A DNA stretch of 64,000 nucleotides, taken from assembly GCF_019635465.1 (NCBI RefSeq), contig NZ_JAHBZK010000004.1, forward strand, positions 179,311 through 243,310, written 5' to 3'. The DNA is from Hydrogenophaga sp. (GTDB lineage Bacteria > Pseudomonadota > Gammaproteobacteria > Burkholderiales > Burkholderiaceae_C). Made by a program: the position numbers and the translations under genes. Below are positions 51,281 to 61,895 of this stretch, one piece after another. How positions within the stretch are numbered: position 1 is the first letter of the stretch; each line of letters starts with the position of its first letter. Under the pieces are notes generated by a model that saw only the letters and a list, made by a program, of their open reading frames with translations, was not told the origin of the DNA and ran no database searches.

Positions 51281-54200
51281 TCAGACAAGCACGCGTTCGA
51301 TGCCACCCCGGTTGGCGCGCTCAACGTACTCGGGCAGCCAGTTCTCACCCAGGATGTGGCGCGCCATCTCGACGACGATGTAGTCGGCCTCCAGCAGGCC
51401 GTTGTTCAGATCGTCGCCGTAGCGGCTGAGGCCTTGCAGGCAGCTGGGGCAGCTGGTGAGGATCTTGACGTTGGCATCGGCGCTGACGGCCCCGCTGCTG
51501 CGCAACGCGGCTTCGCCCTTGCGGATTTCCTCTTCCTTTCGGAAGCGCACCTGGGTCGATACGTCCGGACGGGTCACGCCCAGGGTACCGGACTCGCCGC
51601 AGCAACGTTCGCTCTTGAGCACCTGCTCGCCCACCAGCGCTTTCACCGTCTTCATCGGCTCCTGCAGCTTCATGGGGCTGTGGCAGGGGTCGTGGTACAG
51701 GTACGCGCCCTGGCTTTCGAGCTTGACGCCCTTCTCGAGCAGGTATTCGTGGATGTCCACGATGCGGCAACCCGGGAAGATCTTGTCGAATTCGTAGCCC
51801 TGCAGCTGGTCGTAGCAGGTGCCACAGCTCACCACCACCGTCTTGATGTCGAGGTAGTTGAGCGTGTTGGCCACACGGTGGAACAGCACCCGGTTGTCGG
51901 TGATGATCTTTTCGGCCTTGTCGAACTGGCCCGAGCCGCGCTGGGGGTAGCCGCAACAAAGGTAGCCCGGCGGCAACACCGTCTGCACACCCGCGTGCCA
52001 GAGCATGGCCTGGGTGGCCAGCCCCACCTGGCTGAACAAGCGCTCCGAGCCACAGCCCGGGAAATAGAACACCGCCTCGGTCTCGGCGGTCGTCGCCTGC
52101 GGGTTGCGGATGATCGGGACGTAGTCCTTGTCCTCGATGTCCAGCAGTGCGCGTGCCGTCTTCTTGGGCAGGCCACCCGGCATCTTCTTGTTGATGAAGT
52201 GGATGACCTGTTCCTTGATGGGTGCAGGCCCCAGCGTGGCCGGTGGCGCGCCCGTCTGCTTGCGGGCCAGGCGCTTGAGCAGGTCGTTGGCCAGCCGCTG
52301 CGCCTTGAAGCCCACGCCCACCATGGCCGAACGCACCAGCTTGATGGTCTCGGGATTGGTGGCGTTGAGGAAGAACATGGCCGCTGCGTTGCCAGGGCGG
52401 AAGCTCTTCTGACCCATCTTGCGCAACAGGTTGCGCATGTTCATGGTCACGTCACCGAAGTCGATCTTGACCGGGCAAGGCGACTCGCACTTGTGGCAGA
52501 CCGTGCAGTGGTCGGCCACATCCTCGAACTCCTGCCAGTGCTGGATGCTGACCCCACGGCGCGTCTGCTCTTCGTACAGGAAGGCTTCGATCAGCAACGA
52601 AGTGGCCAGGATCTTGTTGCGCGGGCTGTAGAGCAGGTTGGCGCGCGGCACGTGCGTCGCGCACACCGGTTTGCATTTGCCGCAACGCAGGCAGTCCTTG
52701 ACCGAATCGGCGATGGCGCCGATGTCGCTTTGCTGCATGATGATCGACTCGTGCCCCATCAGGCCGAAGCTCGGCGTGTAGGCGTGCGACAGGTCGGCGC
52801 GACGCGCCCCGTCCATGGGCTGACGCAGCAGCTTGCCTTTGTTGAATCGGCCCTCCGGGTCGACCTTGGCCTTGTACGCGGCGAACGGCGCGAGTTCGTC
52901 GTCGCTCAGGTACTCGAGCTTGGTGATGCCGATGCCGTGTTCCCCGGAGATCACCCCGTCCAGGCTGCGCGCCAGCACCATGATGCGGTCGACCGCGGCG
53001 TGCGCGGTTTGCAGCATCTCGTAGTCGTCGCTGTTGACCGGGATGTTGGTGTGCACGTTGCCGTCGCCCGCGTGCATGTGCAGCGCCACCCAGACCCGCC
53101 CCTTGAGCACGCGCTGGTGAATGGCATTGCACTCGGCCAGCAGCGGGCCAAAGGCGGCACCGCTGAACAACTGCTGCAGCGGTGCGCGGATCTGGGTCTT
53201 CCAGCTCGCACGCAGACTGTGGTCCTGCAGCTGAGGAAACAGATGGTCGACACCCGCCAGCCACCCGGCCCACTGGCTGCGCACCTCACGCACCAGGGCC
53301 AAGGCCTGTTGCACGCGGTCCTCCAGCAGTTCGGCCGACGGAATTTCGTTGGCGTCGTCGCTCTTGCCCAGCGGCAGGTGGCCGCGGGTGAAAAAGGCCT
53401 CCAGCTCGTCGGTCAGGCGGATCTTGTTGCGCAGCGACAGCTCGATGTTGATGCGCTCGATGCCCTCGGTGTACTCGCCCATGCGCGGCAGCGGGATCAC
53501 CACGTCTTCGTTGATCTTGAAGGCGTTGGTGTGGCGGCTGATGGCTGCGGTGCGCTTGCGGTCGAGCCAGAACTTCTTGCGCGCTTCGGGGCTGATGGCG
53601 GTGAAGCCTTCGCCGCTGCGCGAGTTCGCGATGCGGATCACCTCGCTGGTGGCCCTCGCCACCGCATCCGGGTCATCGCCCACGATGTCGCCGATGAGCA
53701 CCATCTTGGGCAATCCGCCATTGCCCTTCTTGCTCTTGGTCGCGTAGCCCACCGCCTTGAGGTAGCGGTCGTCCAGGTGTTCGAGGCCGGCCAGCACCAC
53801 GCCCGAGCGCTTTTGCTCGGCGAACATGAAGTCCTTGATCTCGACGATGCTGGGCACCGCGTCCTTGGGATTGCCGAAGAACTCCAGGCAGACCGTGCGC
53901 GTGTGCTCGGGCATGCGGTGCACGATCCAGCGCGCGCTGGTGATCAGGCCATCGCAGCCCTCTTTCTGGATGCCGGGCAGGCCCGAGAGGAATTTGTCGG
54001 TGACGTCCTTGCCCAGGCCTTCCTTGCGGAAGGTGCGCCCGGGAATCGCCAGCGTCTCGGTGCGGCGCAGCGCCTTGCCGTCGGGCGCGAAGTACTTGAG
54101 TTCGAAGGTGGCCACCTCGGCGTCGTGGATCTTGCCGCGGTTGTGGTCCACACGGGTCACCTCCAGCCACTCGGCCTGCGGGGTGACCATGCGCCAGCTG

Positions 54201-55150
54201 ATCAGGTTGTCCAGCGCGGTGCCCCACAGCACCGCCTTCTTGCCACCCGCATTCATGGCGATGTTGCCGCCGATGCACGAGGCTTCGGCCGAGGTCGGGT
54301 CGACCGCAAAGACATGGGCCGCGCGCTCGGCGGCGTCGGCCACGCGCTGCGTGACCACCCCGGCTTCGGTCCAGACTGTCGGCAGCGGCTCGTCGTAGCC
54401 GGGCACCGTCACCCACTCGACCTCGCTCATGGCCTCGAGCTTTTCGGTGTTGATGACCGCACTCTTCCAGGTGAGCGGGATGGCACCGCCGGTGTAACCG
54501 GTGCCACCCCCACGCGGGATGATGGTCAGGCCCAGGTCCACGCAACCTTGCACCAGGCCGGCCATCTCGGCCTCGGTGTCCGGGGTGAGGACCACGAACG
54601 GGTACTCGACGCGCCAGTCGGTGGCGTCGGTGACGTGCGACACGCGCGACAGCCCGTCGAACTTGATGTTGTCGCGCGCGGTGAGCCGCCCCAATACCTT
54701 GTTGGCGCGTTGGCGCAGGGCGGCAACTTCGTCGAACGCGCGGGCAAAGGCCTCAACCGCGCCCCGCGCCAGCTGCAGCAATTCGCCCACCAAGGCGTCA
54801 CGGGCGGGATCGTCCTGCGGGGTGCGGCGCTTTTGCACCTCGCTCAGGCGATGGTGCAGCGCATCAACCAACTGGCCGCGGCGCTTGGGGCTGCCCAGCA
54901 GGTCGTCTTGCAGATAGGGATTGCGTTGCACCACCCAGACGTCGCCCAGCACCTCGTAGAGCATGCGGGCGGAGCGACCGGTGCGGCGCTCGCCACGCAA
55001 CTCGTCCAGCAGCGACCAGGCGCGCTCGCCGAGCAGGCGGATGACGATTTCGCGATCCGAGAACGAGGTGTAGTTGTAGGGGATTTCGCGCAGGCGGGGC
55101 GCGTCGTCGGTGGCGGAGGCGAGCAGCGGATGCGGGGTCGGTGCGTTCAT
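51281..55150 (-). CDS. FAD-binding oxidase/Fe-S oxidoreductase fusion (DUF3683 family)
   Basis: 1,289 residues. Order of parts: DUF3683 N-terminal region (about 1-170); FAD-binding PCMH domain with [16 protein letters not shown] (about 213-228); FAD-oxidase C-terminal domain with [10 protein letters not shown] and GEHGIG; a ferredoxin section with [11 protein letters not shown] and [12 protein letters not shown]; two cysteine-rich CCG domains with [33 protein letters not shown] and CCGESGTLG. This is a GlcD-GlcF or D-lactate dehydrogenase-like chain made as one protein. The substrate is unknown, with a D-2-hydroxyacid most likely. ATG at 55150 chosen. Divergent from ugpB. Confidence 0.92.
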   Translation of the reverse strand: MNAPTPHPLLASATDDAPRLREIPYNYTSFSDREIVIRLLGERAWSLLDELRGERRTGRSARMLYEVLGDVWVVQRNPYLQDDLLGSPKRRGQLVDALHHRLSEVQKRRTPQDDPARDALVGELLQLARGAVEAFARAFDEVAALRQRANKVLGRLTARDNIKFDGLSRVSHVTDATDWRVEYPFVVLTPDTEAEMAGLVQGCVDLGLTIIPRGGGTGYTGGAIPLTWKSAVINTEKLEAMSEVEWVTVPGYDEPLPTVWTEAGVVTQRVADAAERAAHVFAVDPTSAEASCIGGNIAMNAGGKKAVLWGTALDNLISWRMVTPQAEWLEVTRVDHNRGKIHDAEVATFELKYFAPDGKALRRTETLAIPGRTFRKEGLGKDVTDKFLSGLPGIQKEGCDGLITSARWIVHRMPEHTRTVCLEFFGNPKDAVPSIVEIKDFMFAEQKRSGVVLAGLEHLDDRYLKAVGYATKSKKGNGGLPKMVLIGDIVGDDPDAVARATSEVIRIANSRSGEGFTAISPEARKKFWLDRKRTAAISRHTNAFKINEDVVIPLPRMGEYTEGIERINIELSLRNKIRLTDELEAFFTRGHLPLGKSDDANEIPSAELLEDRVQQALALVREVRSQWAGWLAGVDHLFPQLQDHSLRASWKTQIRAPLQQLFSGAAFGPLLAECNAIHQRVLKGRVWVALHMHAGDGNVHTNIPVNSDDYEMLQTAHAAVDRIMVLARSLDGVISGEHGIGITKLEYLSDDELAPFAAYKAKVDPEGRFNKGKLLRQPMDGARRADLSHAYTPSFGLMGHESIIMQQSDIGAIADSVKDCLRCGKCKPVCATHVPRANLLYSPRNKILATSLLIEAFLYEEQTRRGVSIQHWQEFEDVADHCTVCHKCESPCPVKIDFGDVTMNMRNLLRKMGQKSFRPGNAAAMFFLNATNPETIKLVRSAMVGVGFKAQRLANDLLKRLARKQTGAPPATLGPAPIKEQVIHFINKKMPGGLPKKTARALLDIEDKDYVPIIRNPQATTAETEAVFYFPGCGSERLFSQVGLATQAMLWHAGVQTVLPPGYLCCGYPQRGSGQFDKAEKIITDNRVLFHRVANTLNYLDIKTVVVSCGTCYDQLQGYEFDKIFPGCRIVDIHEYLLEKGVKLESQGAYLYHDPCHSPMKLQEPMKTVKALVGEQVLKSERCCGESGTLGVTRPDVSTQVRFRKEEEIRKGEAALRSSGAVSADANVKILTSCPSCLQGLSRYGDDLNNGLLEADYIVVEMARHILGENWLPEYVERANRGGIERVLV

Positions 55151-55234
55151 GGGACCCTCGGCGCTGACAAGGAGCACCGAGCCCGAGATGGTATCGCAGC
55201 GCAACATCCCCTCTGCGGCCCGTGGAAACCCCGG

Positions 55235-55263
55235 TTGTCATGCGCGGGCAACCCGGCTGCAAT
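55235..55263 (+). promoter_or_regulatory. Putative ugp promoter
   Basis: TTGTCA (55235-55240) and TGCAAT (55258-55263) are 17 bases apart, about 70 bases before ugpB in the 181-bp divergent gap. ugp operons are under PhoB in other species; a full Pho box could not be recognised here, though TTGTCAT and CGTCACAAAA are partial matches. Confidence 0.4.
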
Positions 55264-55331
55264 CCATTCGTCACAAAAGACCGATAGCCTGCGGCTTCCG
55301 CAGTACTCAACCCCCCAGAGGAGAACAACCA

Positions 55332-56648
55332 ATGAAGTCCCGCTTTTTGCCGGCCTTGGGCGCGCTGACGCTCGCCACCGCTTTCTCGATGCCGGCCCAC
55401 GCACAGGTGGAAATCCAGTGGTGGCATTCCATGACCGGTGGCCTCAACGACTGGGTCACCGACCTGTCCAACGATTTCAACGCCAGCCAGAAGGCCTACA
55501 AGATCGTGCCCACCTACAAGGGCAGCTACGACGAGTCGATGACGGCCTCGATCGCCGCCTTCCGCGCCGGCAATGCCCCCCACATCCTGCAGGTGTACGA
55601 GGTGGGCACGGCCACCATGATGGCCGCCAAAGGCGCCATCGTGCCGGTGGGCAAGGTGCTGTCCGACGCCGGCTACAAGTTCGACCCCAAGGCCTACATC
55701 CCGGCGGTGGTGGGTTACTACACCGCGCCCAACGGCCAGATGCTGAGCCTGCCGTTCAACAGCTCGACCACGGTCCTCAACTACAACAAGGACCTGTTCC
55801 GCAAGGCCGGGCTCGACCCGAACACGCCGCCCAAGACCTGGCCCGAACTGGTGCTGGCCGCGGCCAAGCTCAAGGCCTCTGGCGTGGCCTGCCCGTTCAC
55901 CACCAGCTGGCAGAGCTGGACCCAGCTCGAGAGCTTCTCGACTTGGCACAACACCCTGTTCGCCACCCAGAACAACGGCTTTGGTGGCATGTCGGCGCGC
56001 CTGGCGTTCAACAGCCCGCTGCACGTTCGCCACATCGAGAACCTGGCCAACATGGCCAAGCAGGGCCTGTTCCACTACCGCGGCCGCGGCAACAAGGGTG
56101 ACGCGCCTTTCTACTCGGGCGAATGCGCCATGGCCACGGCCAGCTCGTCGACCTACGCCAGCATCAAGAAGAACGCCAAGTTCGACTTCGGCATTGCCCC
56201 GCTGCCTTACTACCCGGACGTGCCGGGTGCACCGCAGAACACCATCATCGGTGGCGCGTCGCTGTGGGTGATGTCGGGCAAGAAGGCCGACGAGTACAAG
56301 GGCGTGGCCGAGTTCTTCAAGTACCTCACCAACCCCGAGGTGCAGGCCAAGAGCCACCAGCGCACCGGCTACCTGCCAATCACCCTGGCCGCCATGGAGC
56401 TGACCGAGAAGTCCGGCTTCTACAAGCAGAACCCCGGCACCGACACCGCGGTGAACCAGATGATCCGCAAGACCACCGACAAGTCGCGTGGCGTGCGCCT
56501 GGGCAACTTCAACCAGATCCGCGCCATCATGGACGAGGAGATGGAGCTGGTGTGGTCGGGCAAGAAGACCGCCAAGGAGGCGCTGGACGAAGCGGTCAAG
56601 CGCGGCAACGAGCAGCTTGAGCGCTTCCAGAAAGCCAACAAGGGCTGA
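55332..56648 (+). CDS. ugpB: sn-glycerol-3-phosphate ABC transporter, substrate-binding protein
   Basis: 438 residues. A signal peptide with a cleavage site at about 24/25 (AHA-QV) is followed by the family pattern VEIQWWHSMTG, VPTYKGSYDESMTASIAAFRAGNAPHILQVYEVGTATMM-type segments, and LPFNSSTTVLNYNKDLFRKAGLDP. It binds sn-glycerol-3-phosphate or its diesters in the periplasm. GAGGAG lies upstream of the ATG. A strong hairpin separates it from ugpA. Confidence 0.95.
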   Translation: MKSRFLPALGALTLATAFSMPAHAQVEIQWWHSMTGGLNDWVTDLSNDFNASQKAYKIVPTYKGSYDESMTASIAAFRAGNAPHILQVYEVGTATMMAAKGAIVPVGKVLSDAGYKFDPKAYIPAVVGYYTAPNGQMLSLPFNSSTTVLNYNKDLFRKAGLDPNTPPKTWPELVLAAAKLKASGVACPFTTSWQSWTQLESFSTWHNTLFATQNNGFGGMSARLAFNSPLHVRHIENLANMAKQGLFHYRGRGNKGDAPFYSGECAMATASSSTYASIKKNAKFDFGIAPLPYYPDVPGAPQNTIIGGASLWVMSGKKADEYKGVAEFFKYLTNPEVQAKSHQRTGYLPITLAAMELTEKSGFYKQNPGTDTAVNQMIRKTTDKSRGVRLGNFNQIRAIMDEEMELVWSGKKTAKEALDEAVKRGNEQLERFQKANKG

Positions 56649-56681
56649 GCCACAATCGCGGCCTCGTTATGAGGCCCACAC

Positions 56682-56709
56682 ACGGCCGGGGCATGCCCCG
56701 GCCGTTTTG
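56682..56709 (+). terminator. Terminator-like hairpin between ugpB and ugpA
   Basis: ACGGCCGGGGCA pairs perfectly with TGCCCCGGCCGT (56682-56705), followed by TTT. It begins 33 bp after ugpB and ends just before the ugpA ribosome-binding site. It probably ends or stabilises most transcripts after ugpB, so that binding protein is made in excess of the permease. Confidence 0.75.
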
Positions 56710-56726
56710 TCGATAGGAGTCTTCGC

Positions 56727-57614
56727 TTGGCCGTCGAAAAACGCGTCCGATTCAAGAGCTGGTGGTTGCCTGCGGTGCTGCTGGCACCCCAGGTGATCGT
56801 CATCGCCGTGTTCTTCTTCTGGCCCGCCGGCCAGGCGCTGGTGCAGTCGCTGCAGCAGCAGGACGCCTTCGGCACCTCGACCGAATGGGTGGGCCTGGAC
56901 AACTTCCGCCGCCTGATCGACGACAGCAGCTACCTGGCATCGTTCAAGACCACCGCGGTGTTCTCGGTGCTCGTCGCCGGGCTGGGCCTGTCCATATCGC
57001 TCGCGCTGGCGGTGTTTGCCGACCGCGTGGTGCGTGGCTCGTCGATCTACAAGACGCTGCTGATCTGGCCCTACGCCGTGGCCCCGGCTGTGGCGGGCGT
57101 GTTGTGGCTGTTCATGTTCGCGCCCTCGATCGGCATCGTGAGCTACGGACTGCGCCACATGGGCGTCGAGTGGAACCACCTGCTCAACAGCAACCAGGCC
57201 ATGGCGCTCATCGTGTTCGCTGCGGTGTGGAAGCACATCTCGTACAACTTCCTGTTCTTCCTCGCGGGCCTGCAATCGATTCCGCGCAGCCTGATCGAGG
57301 CGGCGGCCATCGACGGCGCCGGCCCCTGGCGCCGCTTCTGGAACATCGTGTTCCCACTGCTGTCGCCGACCACCTTCTTCCTGCTGGTCATCAACATCGT
57401 CTACGCCTTCTTCGACACCTTCGCCATCGTCGACGCCACGACCGAGGGCGGCCCGGGCAAGGACACGGCCATCCTGGTCTACAAGGTCTACTACGACGGC
57501 TTCAAGGCGCTGGACCTGGGTGGCTCGGCCGCGCAGTCGGTGGTGCTGATGGCCATCGTGGTGGTGCTTACCGTCATCCAGTTCCGCTACGTCGAGCGCA
57601 AGGTGAATTACTGA
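56727..57614 (+). CDS. ugpA: sn-glycerol-3-phosphate ABC transporter, permease UgpA
   Basis: 295 residues from a TTG, with AGGAG seven bases upstream. Six hydrophobic segments are present, and the permease-ATPase coupling motif lies in [27 protein letters not shown] (EAAxxDGA-type). It forms the channel with UgpE. ugpE starts 2 bp after its stop. Confidence 0.95.
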   Translation: MAVEKRVRFKSWWLPAVLLAPQVIVIAVFFFWPAGQALVQSLQQQDAFGTSTEWVGLDNFRRLIDDSSYLASFKTTAVFSVLVAGLGLSISLALAVFADRVVRGSSIYKTLLIWPYAVAPAVAGVLWLFMFAPSIGIVSYGLRHMGVEWNHLLNSNQAMALIVFAAVWKHISYNFLFFLAGLQSIPRSLIEAAAIDGAGPWRRFWNIVFPLLSPTTFFLLVINIVYAFFDTFAIVDATTEGGPGKDTAILVYKVYYDGFKALDLGGSAAQSVVLMAIVVVLTVIQFRYVERKVNY

Positions 57615-57616
57615 TC

Positions 57617-58468
57617 ATGGTTGAACGCCGCCCCCTCGCCACCGCCATCTCGCACATCGTGCTCGTGCTGGGCGTGATCATCATCGCCTTCCCGCTCTAC
57701 ATCACCTTTGTGGCCAGCACCCACACCGCACAGGAGATCGTGCAGGTGCCCATGCCCCTGCTGCCCGGGCCGCACCTGATCGAGAACTACACCCAGGCCA
57801 TCAACGGCACCAGCGGCAGCGCAGCGTCCACCGCACCGGTGGGCCGCATGATGACGGTCAGCCTGGTCACTGCACTGGTGATTGCCATCGGCAAGATCGC
57901 GATCTCGCTGCTGTCGGCGTTTGCGATCGTGTACTTCCGCTTCCCGGGACGCATGTTCTTCTTCTGGGCGATCTTCGTCACGCTGATGCTGCCGGTGGAG
58001 GTGCGCATCGGCCCCACTTACCAGGTGGTGTCTGACCTCGGCATGCTCAACAGCTACGCCGGTCTGACGGTGCCCCTGATCGCCAGCGCCACCGCCACGT
58101 TTTTGTTCCGCCAGTTCTTCCTCACCGTGCCCGACGAGCTGGTGGAGGCGGCCCGGGTGGACGGCGCCGGGCCCATGCGCTTTTTCTGGGACGTGCTGTT
58201 GCCGCTGTCGTCCACCAGCGTCGCGGCGCTGTTTGTCATCCAGTTCATCTACGGCTGGAACCAGTACCTGTGGCCGCTGCTGGTCACCACCGACGAGAGC
58301 ATGTACCCGGTGGTCATGGGCATCAAACGCATGATCTCCGGCGGTGACGCCGCCAACGACTGGAACATCGTCATGGCCACGGCCATCCTGGCCATGATTC
58401 CGCCCGCCCTCGTGGTCCTGTTCATGCAACGCTGGTTCGTCAAGGGCCTGGTCGACTCAGAGAAATAA
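57617..58468 (+). CDS. ugpE: sn-glycerol-3-phosphate ABC transporter, permease UgpE
   Basis: 283 residues, six hydrophobic segments, coupling motif [23 protein letters not shown]. The periplasmic stretch [19 protein letters not shown] is polar and glycine/serine-rich. Stop and ugpC start abut (TAA then ATG), so the genes are translated together. Confidence 0.95.
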   Translation: MVERRPLATAISHIVLVLGVIIIAFPLYITFVASTHTAQEIVQVPMPLLPGPHLIENYTQAINGTSGSAASTAPVGRMMTVSLVTALVIAIGKIAISLLSAFAIVYFRFPGRMFFFWAIFVTLMLPVEVRIGPTYQVVSDLGMLNSYAGLTVPLIASATATFLFRQFFLTVPDELVEAARVDGAGPMRFFWDVLLPLSSTSVAALFVIQFIYGWNQYLWPLLVTTDESMYPVVMGIKRMISGGDAANDWNIVMATAILAMIPPALVVLFMQRWFVKGLVDSEK

Positions 58469-59479
58469 ATGGCTGCCATTCAGTTCAACAACGTCATCAA
58501 GCGCTACGGCCAGGGCAAGCAGGCGCTGCAGGTCATCCACGGCGTCAATGCCGACATCGGCGACGGCGAGTTCATCGTCATCGTCGGTCCCTCGGGTTGC
58601 GGCAAAAGCACCTTGCTGCGCATGGTGGCTGGTCTGGAAGAAGTCACCGGCGGCGAGATCAGCATCGGCCCGCGCGTCGTCAATGCGCTGGAGCCGGCCG
58701 AGCGCGACATCGCCATGGTGTTCCAGAACTACGCGCTCTACCCGCACATGAGCGTGTTCGACAACATGGCCTACGGCTTGAAGATCGCCAAGGTGCCCAA
58801 GGACGAGATCAAGGCGCGCGTGGACAAGGCCGCGAAGATCCTGGAGCTGGGCCACCTGCTCGAGCGCAAGCCGCGTCAGCTCTCCGGCGGCCAGCGCCAG
58901 CGCGTGGCCATGGGGCGTGCCATCGTGCGCCAGCCGCAGGTCTTTCTGTTTGACGAGCCGCTGTCCAACCTGGATGCCAAATTGCGCGCCCAGACCCGCA
59001 TCGAGATCCAGAAGCTGCACCGCGAGCTCGGCATCACCAGCCTGTTCGTCACCCACGACCAGGTCGAGGCCATGACGCTGGCCCAACGCATGATGGTGAT
59101 GAACGCCGGTCACATGGAGCAGTTCGGCACCCCCGAGGCGGTCTACAACCGGCCGGCCACCACCTTCGTGGCCAGCTTCATCGGCTCGCCACCCATGAAC
59201 CTGCTGCAGCACGCGCCTGGCGCGCGCGAAGGCCGCATCCTGGGCATCCGCCCGGAGCACCTAGACCTGAGCGACGACGGCTGGGCCATGACGGTGGAAA
59301 CCGTGGAGTTGCTGGGTGCCGAGCGCCTGGTGCACTGCCGCCTGGGCGATGAAGCCGTCATCCTGCGCACCCACGAAGGCGACGGCGCGCCCCCCGTGGG
59401 CAGCACCGTCCACGCCCGCCCACGCGAAGACCGCCTGCACTGGTTCGACGCCGCCACCCAGCGCCGCATCGACGACTGA
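58469..59479 (+). CDS. ugpC: sn-glycerol-3-phosphate ABC transporter, ATP-binding protein UgpC
   Basis: 336 residues. Walker [10 protein letters not shown], signature [14 protein letters not shown], Walker [14 protein letters not shown] and the switch histidine in [10 protein letters not shown]. The C-terminal regulatory domain (about 235-336; [16 protein letters not shown]) is of the MalK/UgpC type. It drives uptake by UgpA-UgpE. ugpQ starts four bases after the stop. Confidence 0.95.
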   Translation: MAAIQFNNVIKRYGQGKQALQVIHGVNADIGDGEFIVIVGPSGCGKSTLLRMVAGLEEVTGGEISIGPRVVNALEPAERDIAMVFQNYALYPHMSVFDNMAYGLKIAKVPKDEIKARVDKAAKILELGHLLERKPRQLSGGQRQRVAMGRAIVRQPQVFLFDEPLSNLDAKLRAQTRIEIQKLHRELGITSLFVTHDQVEAMTLAQRMMVMNAGHMEQFGTPEAVYNRPATTFVASFIGSPPMNLLQHAPGAREGRILGIRPEHLDLSDDGWAMTVETVELLGAERLVHCRLGDEAVILRTHEGDGAPPVGSTVHARPREDRLHWFDAATQRRIDD

Positions 59480-59483
59480 CACC

Positions 59484-60230
59484 ATGGCCCTGCCCCCGTG
59501 GCCCTACCCTTTGTGGATTGCCCACCGCGGCGCCGGCAAGCTGGCGCCCGAGAACACCCTGGCTGCCTTCCGGCTGGGTGCGGCCCATGGCTACCGCATG
59601 TACGAATGCGACGCCAAACTCAGCGCCGACGGCGTGGTTTTTCTGCTGCACGACACCACCCTGGAGCGCACCTCGAACGGCCACGGCGTGGCCGGCGAGC
59701 GCACCTGGACAGAGCTGAGCCGGCTCGACGCCGGTGGCTGGCATTCGCGCGCATTTGCGGGTGAACCCCCGGCCACCCTGGCCAGCGTGGCGCGCCATTG
59801 CCAGGCCAACCGGCACTGGCTGAACATCGAAATCAAACCCACGCCGGGCGCGGAACTGGAGACCGGCCGCGTCGTGGCGGCCGAAGCCCAGCGCCTGTGG
59901 GTGCACCAGCCCGATCGCCTGCCGCTGCTGACCTCGTTTCGCCCCGAATCCTTGCTGGGCGCCAAACAGGCCGCCCCCGATCTGCCGCGCGGGCTGCTGC
60001 TCGACACGCTATGGAGCGGCTGGGAGGCCCAGGCCGCGGACCTGCAGGTGCAAGCGCTGATTTGCAACCAGGCGCTGTGGGATCGACCTCTGGTTCGTCT
60101 GGCGCGCGCCCAGGGCTGGCGCATGCTGGCCTACACCGTCAACGACGAATGGGCCGCCGAGCGGCTGATCGACCTCGGCCTGGACGGCATCATCACCGAC
60201 CGGGTAGACCTGTTCGCGCCGGTGAGCTGA
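59484..60230 (+). CDS. ugpQ: Glycerophosphodiester phosphodiesterase
   Basis: 248 residues. IAHRGAGKLAPENTLAAF near the N-terminus contains the HRG and EN catalytic residues; ECDAKLSADGVVFLLHDTTLERTSNG holds the metal and second histidine; LDGIITDRVDLF ends the barrel. It splits glycerophosphodiesters brought in by UgpBAEC into alcohol and glycerol-3-phosphate in the cytoplasm. No signal peptide is present, which fits UgpQ. Confidence 0.95.
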   Translation: MALPPWPYPLWIAHRGAGKLAPENTLAAFRLGAAHGYRMYECDAKLSADGVVFLLHDTTLERTSNGHGVAGERTWTELSRLDAGGWHSRAFAGEPPATLASVARHCQANRHWLNIEIKPTPGAELETGRVVAAEAQRLWVHQPDRLPLLTSFRPESLLGAKQAAPDLPRGLLLDTLWSGWEAQAADLQVQALICNQALWDRPLVRLARAQGWRMLAYTVNDEWAAERLIDLGLDGIITDRVDLFAPVS

Positions 60231-60234
60231 ACGC

Positions 60235-60495
60235 TCAGCGCGCGCGCAGCCACCAGGCCAGGGAGCCCAGCACCAGCACCAAGGCCGCATAGGTCGCGAC
60301 ACGTCCGTCGCGCCCGAACACCACCAGACCGGCCACCAGCACCACCACGCCGGCCGCCATCAGCACGGCAAACTGGGTCGCCGGGCCAAAGCGCGCGGTG
60401 CGCCTGAACCGCAAGCCGGCCCACAGCAGGGCAGCCACCACCACGGCCGGCGCCACGAAGGTGGCCAGGTGCACCAGCGACAACCAAAAGCTCAT
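60235..60495 (-). CDS. Small membrane protein of unknown function
   Basis: 86 residues with three hydrophobic helices (LVHLATFVAPAVVVAALLWAGL, FAVLMAAGVVVLVAGLVVFG and TYAALVLVLGSLAWWL). No domain recognised. ATG at 60495 (MSFWLSLVHLA) chosen; no Shine-Dalgarno sequence is evident. Convergent with ugpQ (4-bp gap) and divergent from hemA. Confidence 0.75.
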   Translation of the reverse strand: MSFWLSLVHLATFVAPAVVVAALLWAGLRFRRTARFGPATQFAVLMAAGVVVLVAGLVVFGRDGRVATYAALVLVLGSLAWWLRAR

Positions 60496-60531
60496 GGGAA
60501 AACCGGCACACCGTTCATAAGCGGCAAATTT

Positions 60532-60537
60532 TATAAT
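60532..60537 (+). promoter_or_regulatory. hemA -10 box immediately before the start codon
   Basis: A perfect TATAAT ends seven bases before the hemA ATG (60545). Transcription would begin at or next to the A of the ATG, giving a leaderless message. The -35 region is weak. Confidence 0.6.
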
Positions 60538-60544
60538 CCGGGCC

Positions 60545-61837
60545 ATGTCGGTCTGGACGCTCGGTATCAACCACCAGACGGCCCCGCTGGATCTGCGGGG
60601 CCGTTTTGCGTTCGCGCTCGACCAGATCCAGCCCACCTTGCACCAGTTGCGCGACCGCCTGCCGCGCCAGCCCGAGGCCACACTGCTGTCCACCTGCAAC
60701 CGCACCGAGCTGTACGGCGCCGGCGACCCCTCGGTGCTGGAACCCACGCTGGAGTGGCTGGCCCAGACCGGCGGCGTCAGCACCCAGGTGCTGCGCGACC
60801 ACGCCTATGTGCTGCGCGACGACCAGAGCGCCCGTCATGCGTTTCGCGTGGCCAGCGGCCTGGACAGCATGGTGCTCGGCGAGGCCCAGATCCTCGGGCA
60901 GATGAAAGACGCGGTGCGCGCAGCCGACGAGGCCGGCGCCCTGGGCACCACGCTGCACCAGCTGTTCCAGCGTTCGTTCGCGGTGGCCAAGCAGGTGCGC
61001 AGCTCCACCGAAATCGGCGCGCACTCGATCAGCATGACCGCCGCTGCGGTGCGTCTGGCCTCTCAGCTGTTCGAGGACCTGCGCGAGATCCGCGTGCTGT
61101 TCGTCGGCGCCGGCGACATGATCGAACTGGCCGCCACCCACTTCGCTGCCCGCACCCCAAAAGGCATGGCCATTGCCAACCGCACGATGGAACGCGGCGA
61201 AAAGCTCGCCTCGCGCTTTGGCGCCCAGGTGATGCGCCTGGCGGACGTGCCCGAGCGGCTGCACGAATTCGACGCCGTGGTCAGTTGCACCGCCAGCACC
61301 CTGCCCATCATCGGCCTGGGTGCGGTCGAGCGCGCCATCAAACGTCGCAAGCACCGACCGATGTTCATGGTTGACCTGGCGGTGCCGCGCGACATCGAGG
61401 CCGAAGTCAAGGACCTGTCCGACATCTACCTCTACACCGTGGACGATCTGGCCCAGGTGGTGCAGACCGGCAAGGACAACCGCCAGGCCGCCGTGGCGCA
61501 GGCCGAAGCCATCATCGACGCGGGCGTGCTGAGCTTCATGCACTGGATGGAACGCCGCGACCCCGCCAACGGCGTGGTGCCACTCATCCAGCAGATCAAT
61601 GCCCAGGCCGACGCCTGGCGCGCACACGAACTGGCGCGGGCCAGGAAGCTGCTGGCGCGCGGCGAGCCGGTGGACGCGGTGCTGGACGCGCTGTCAAAGG
61701 GACTGACCCAGAAGATGTTGCACGGCACGCTGGCCGAGTTGCATGCCGGCGACGCCGCCGCGCGAGCCGCCACGGCCGAGACCGTCACCCGGCTGTTCCT
61801 GCGCGAGACGGCGCCGCCGCGCGAGCCGCGCAACTAG
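60545..61837 (+). CDS. hemA: Glutamyl-tRNA reductase
   Basis: 430 residues. STCNRTELY contains the catalytic cysteine; [24 protein letters not shown] (NADPH) and the C-terminal dimerisation helix follow. It reduces glutamyl-tRNA to glutamate-1-semialdehyde, the first committed step of heme synthesis. The start codon lies only seven bases after TATAAT and lacks a ribosome-binding site. hemA-prfA-prmC is the usual order. Confidence 0.96.
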   Translation: MSVWTLGINHQTAPLDLRGRFAFALDQIQPTLHQLRDRLPRQPEATLLSTCNRTELYGAGDPSVLEPTLEWLAQTGGVSTQVLRDHAYVLRDDQSARHAFRVASGLDSMVLGEAQILGQMKDAVRAADEAGALGTTLHQLFQRSFAVAKQVRSSTEIGAHSISMTAAAVRLASQLFEDLREIRVLFVGAGDMIELAATHFAARTPKGMAIANRTMERGEKLASRFGAQVMRLADVPERLHEFDAVVSCTASTLPIIGLGAVERAIKRRKHRPMFMVDLAVPRDIEAEVKDLSDIYLYTVDDLAQVVQTGKDNRQAAVAQAEAIIDAGVLSFMHWMERRDPANGVVPLIQQINAQADAWRAHELARARKLLARGEPVDAVLDALSKGLTQKMLHGTLAELHAGDAAARAATAETVTRLFLRETAPPREPRN

Positions 61838-61895
61838 CGACGCCAGTGCCTTTGCGGGCGCCCATCGGGCAGCCCCGTCCTTGGCAAGCACCTTC

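Noticed and set aside
55201-55331. Pho box upstream of ugpB
   Set aside because: Only partial matches (TTGTCAT, CGTCACAAAA) without the expected spacing of two half-sites; not called as a regulatory feature.
51356-56101. Open frame of 1,581 codons on the plus strand, antisense to the FAD oxidase gene and running into ugpB
   Set aside because: Mirror of a GC-rich coding strand with no stop codons by codon bias; His/Val/Ala/Arg-rich, no domain, and it crosses the ugp promoter and start.
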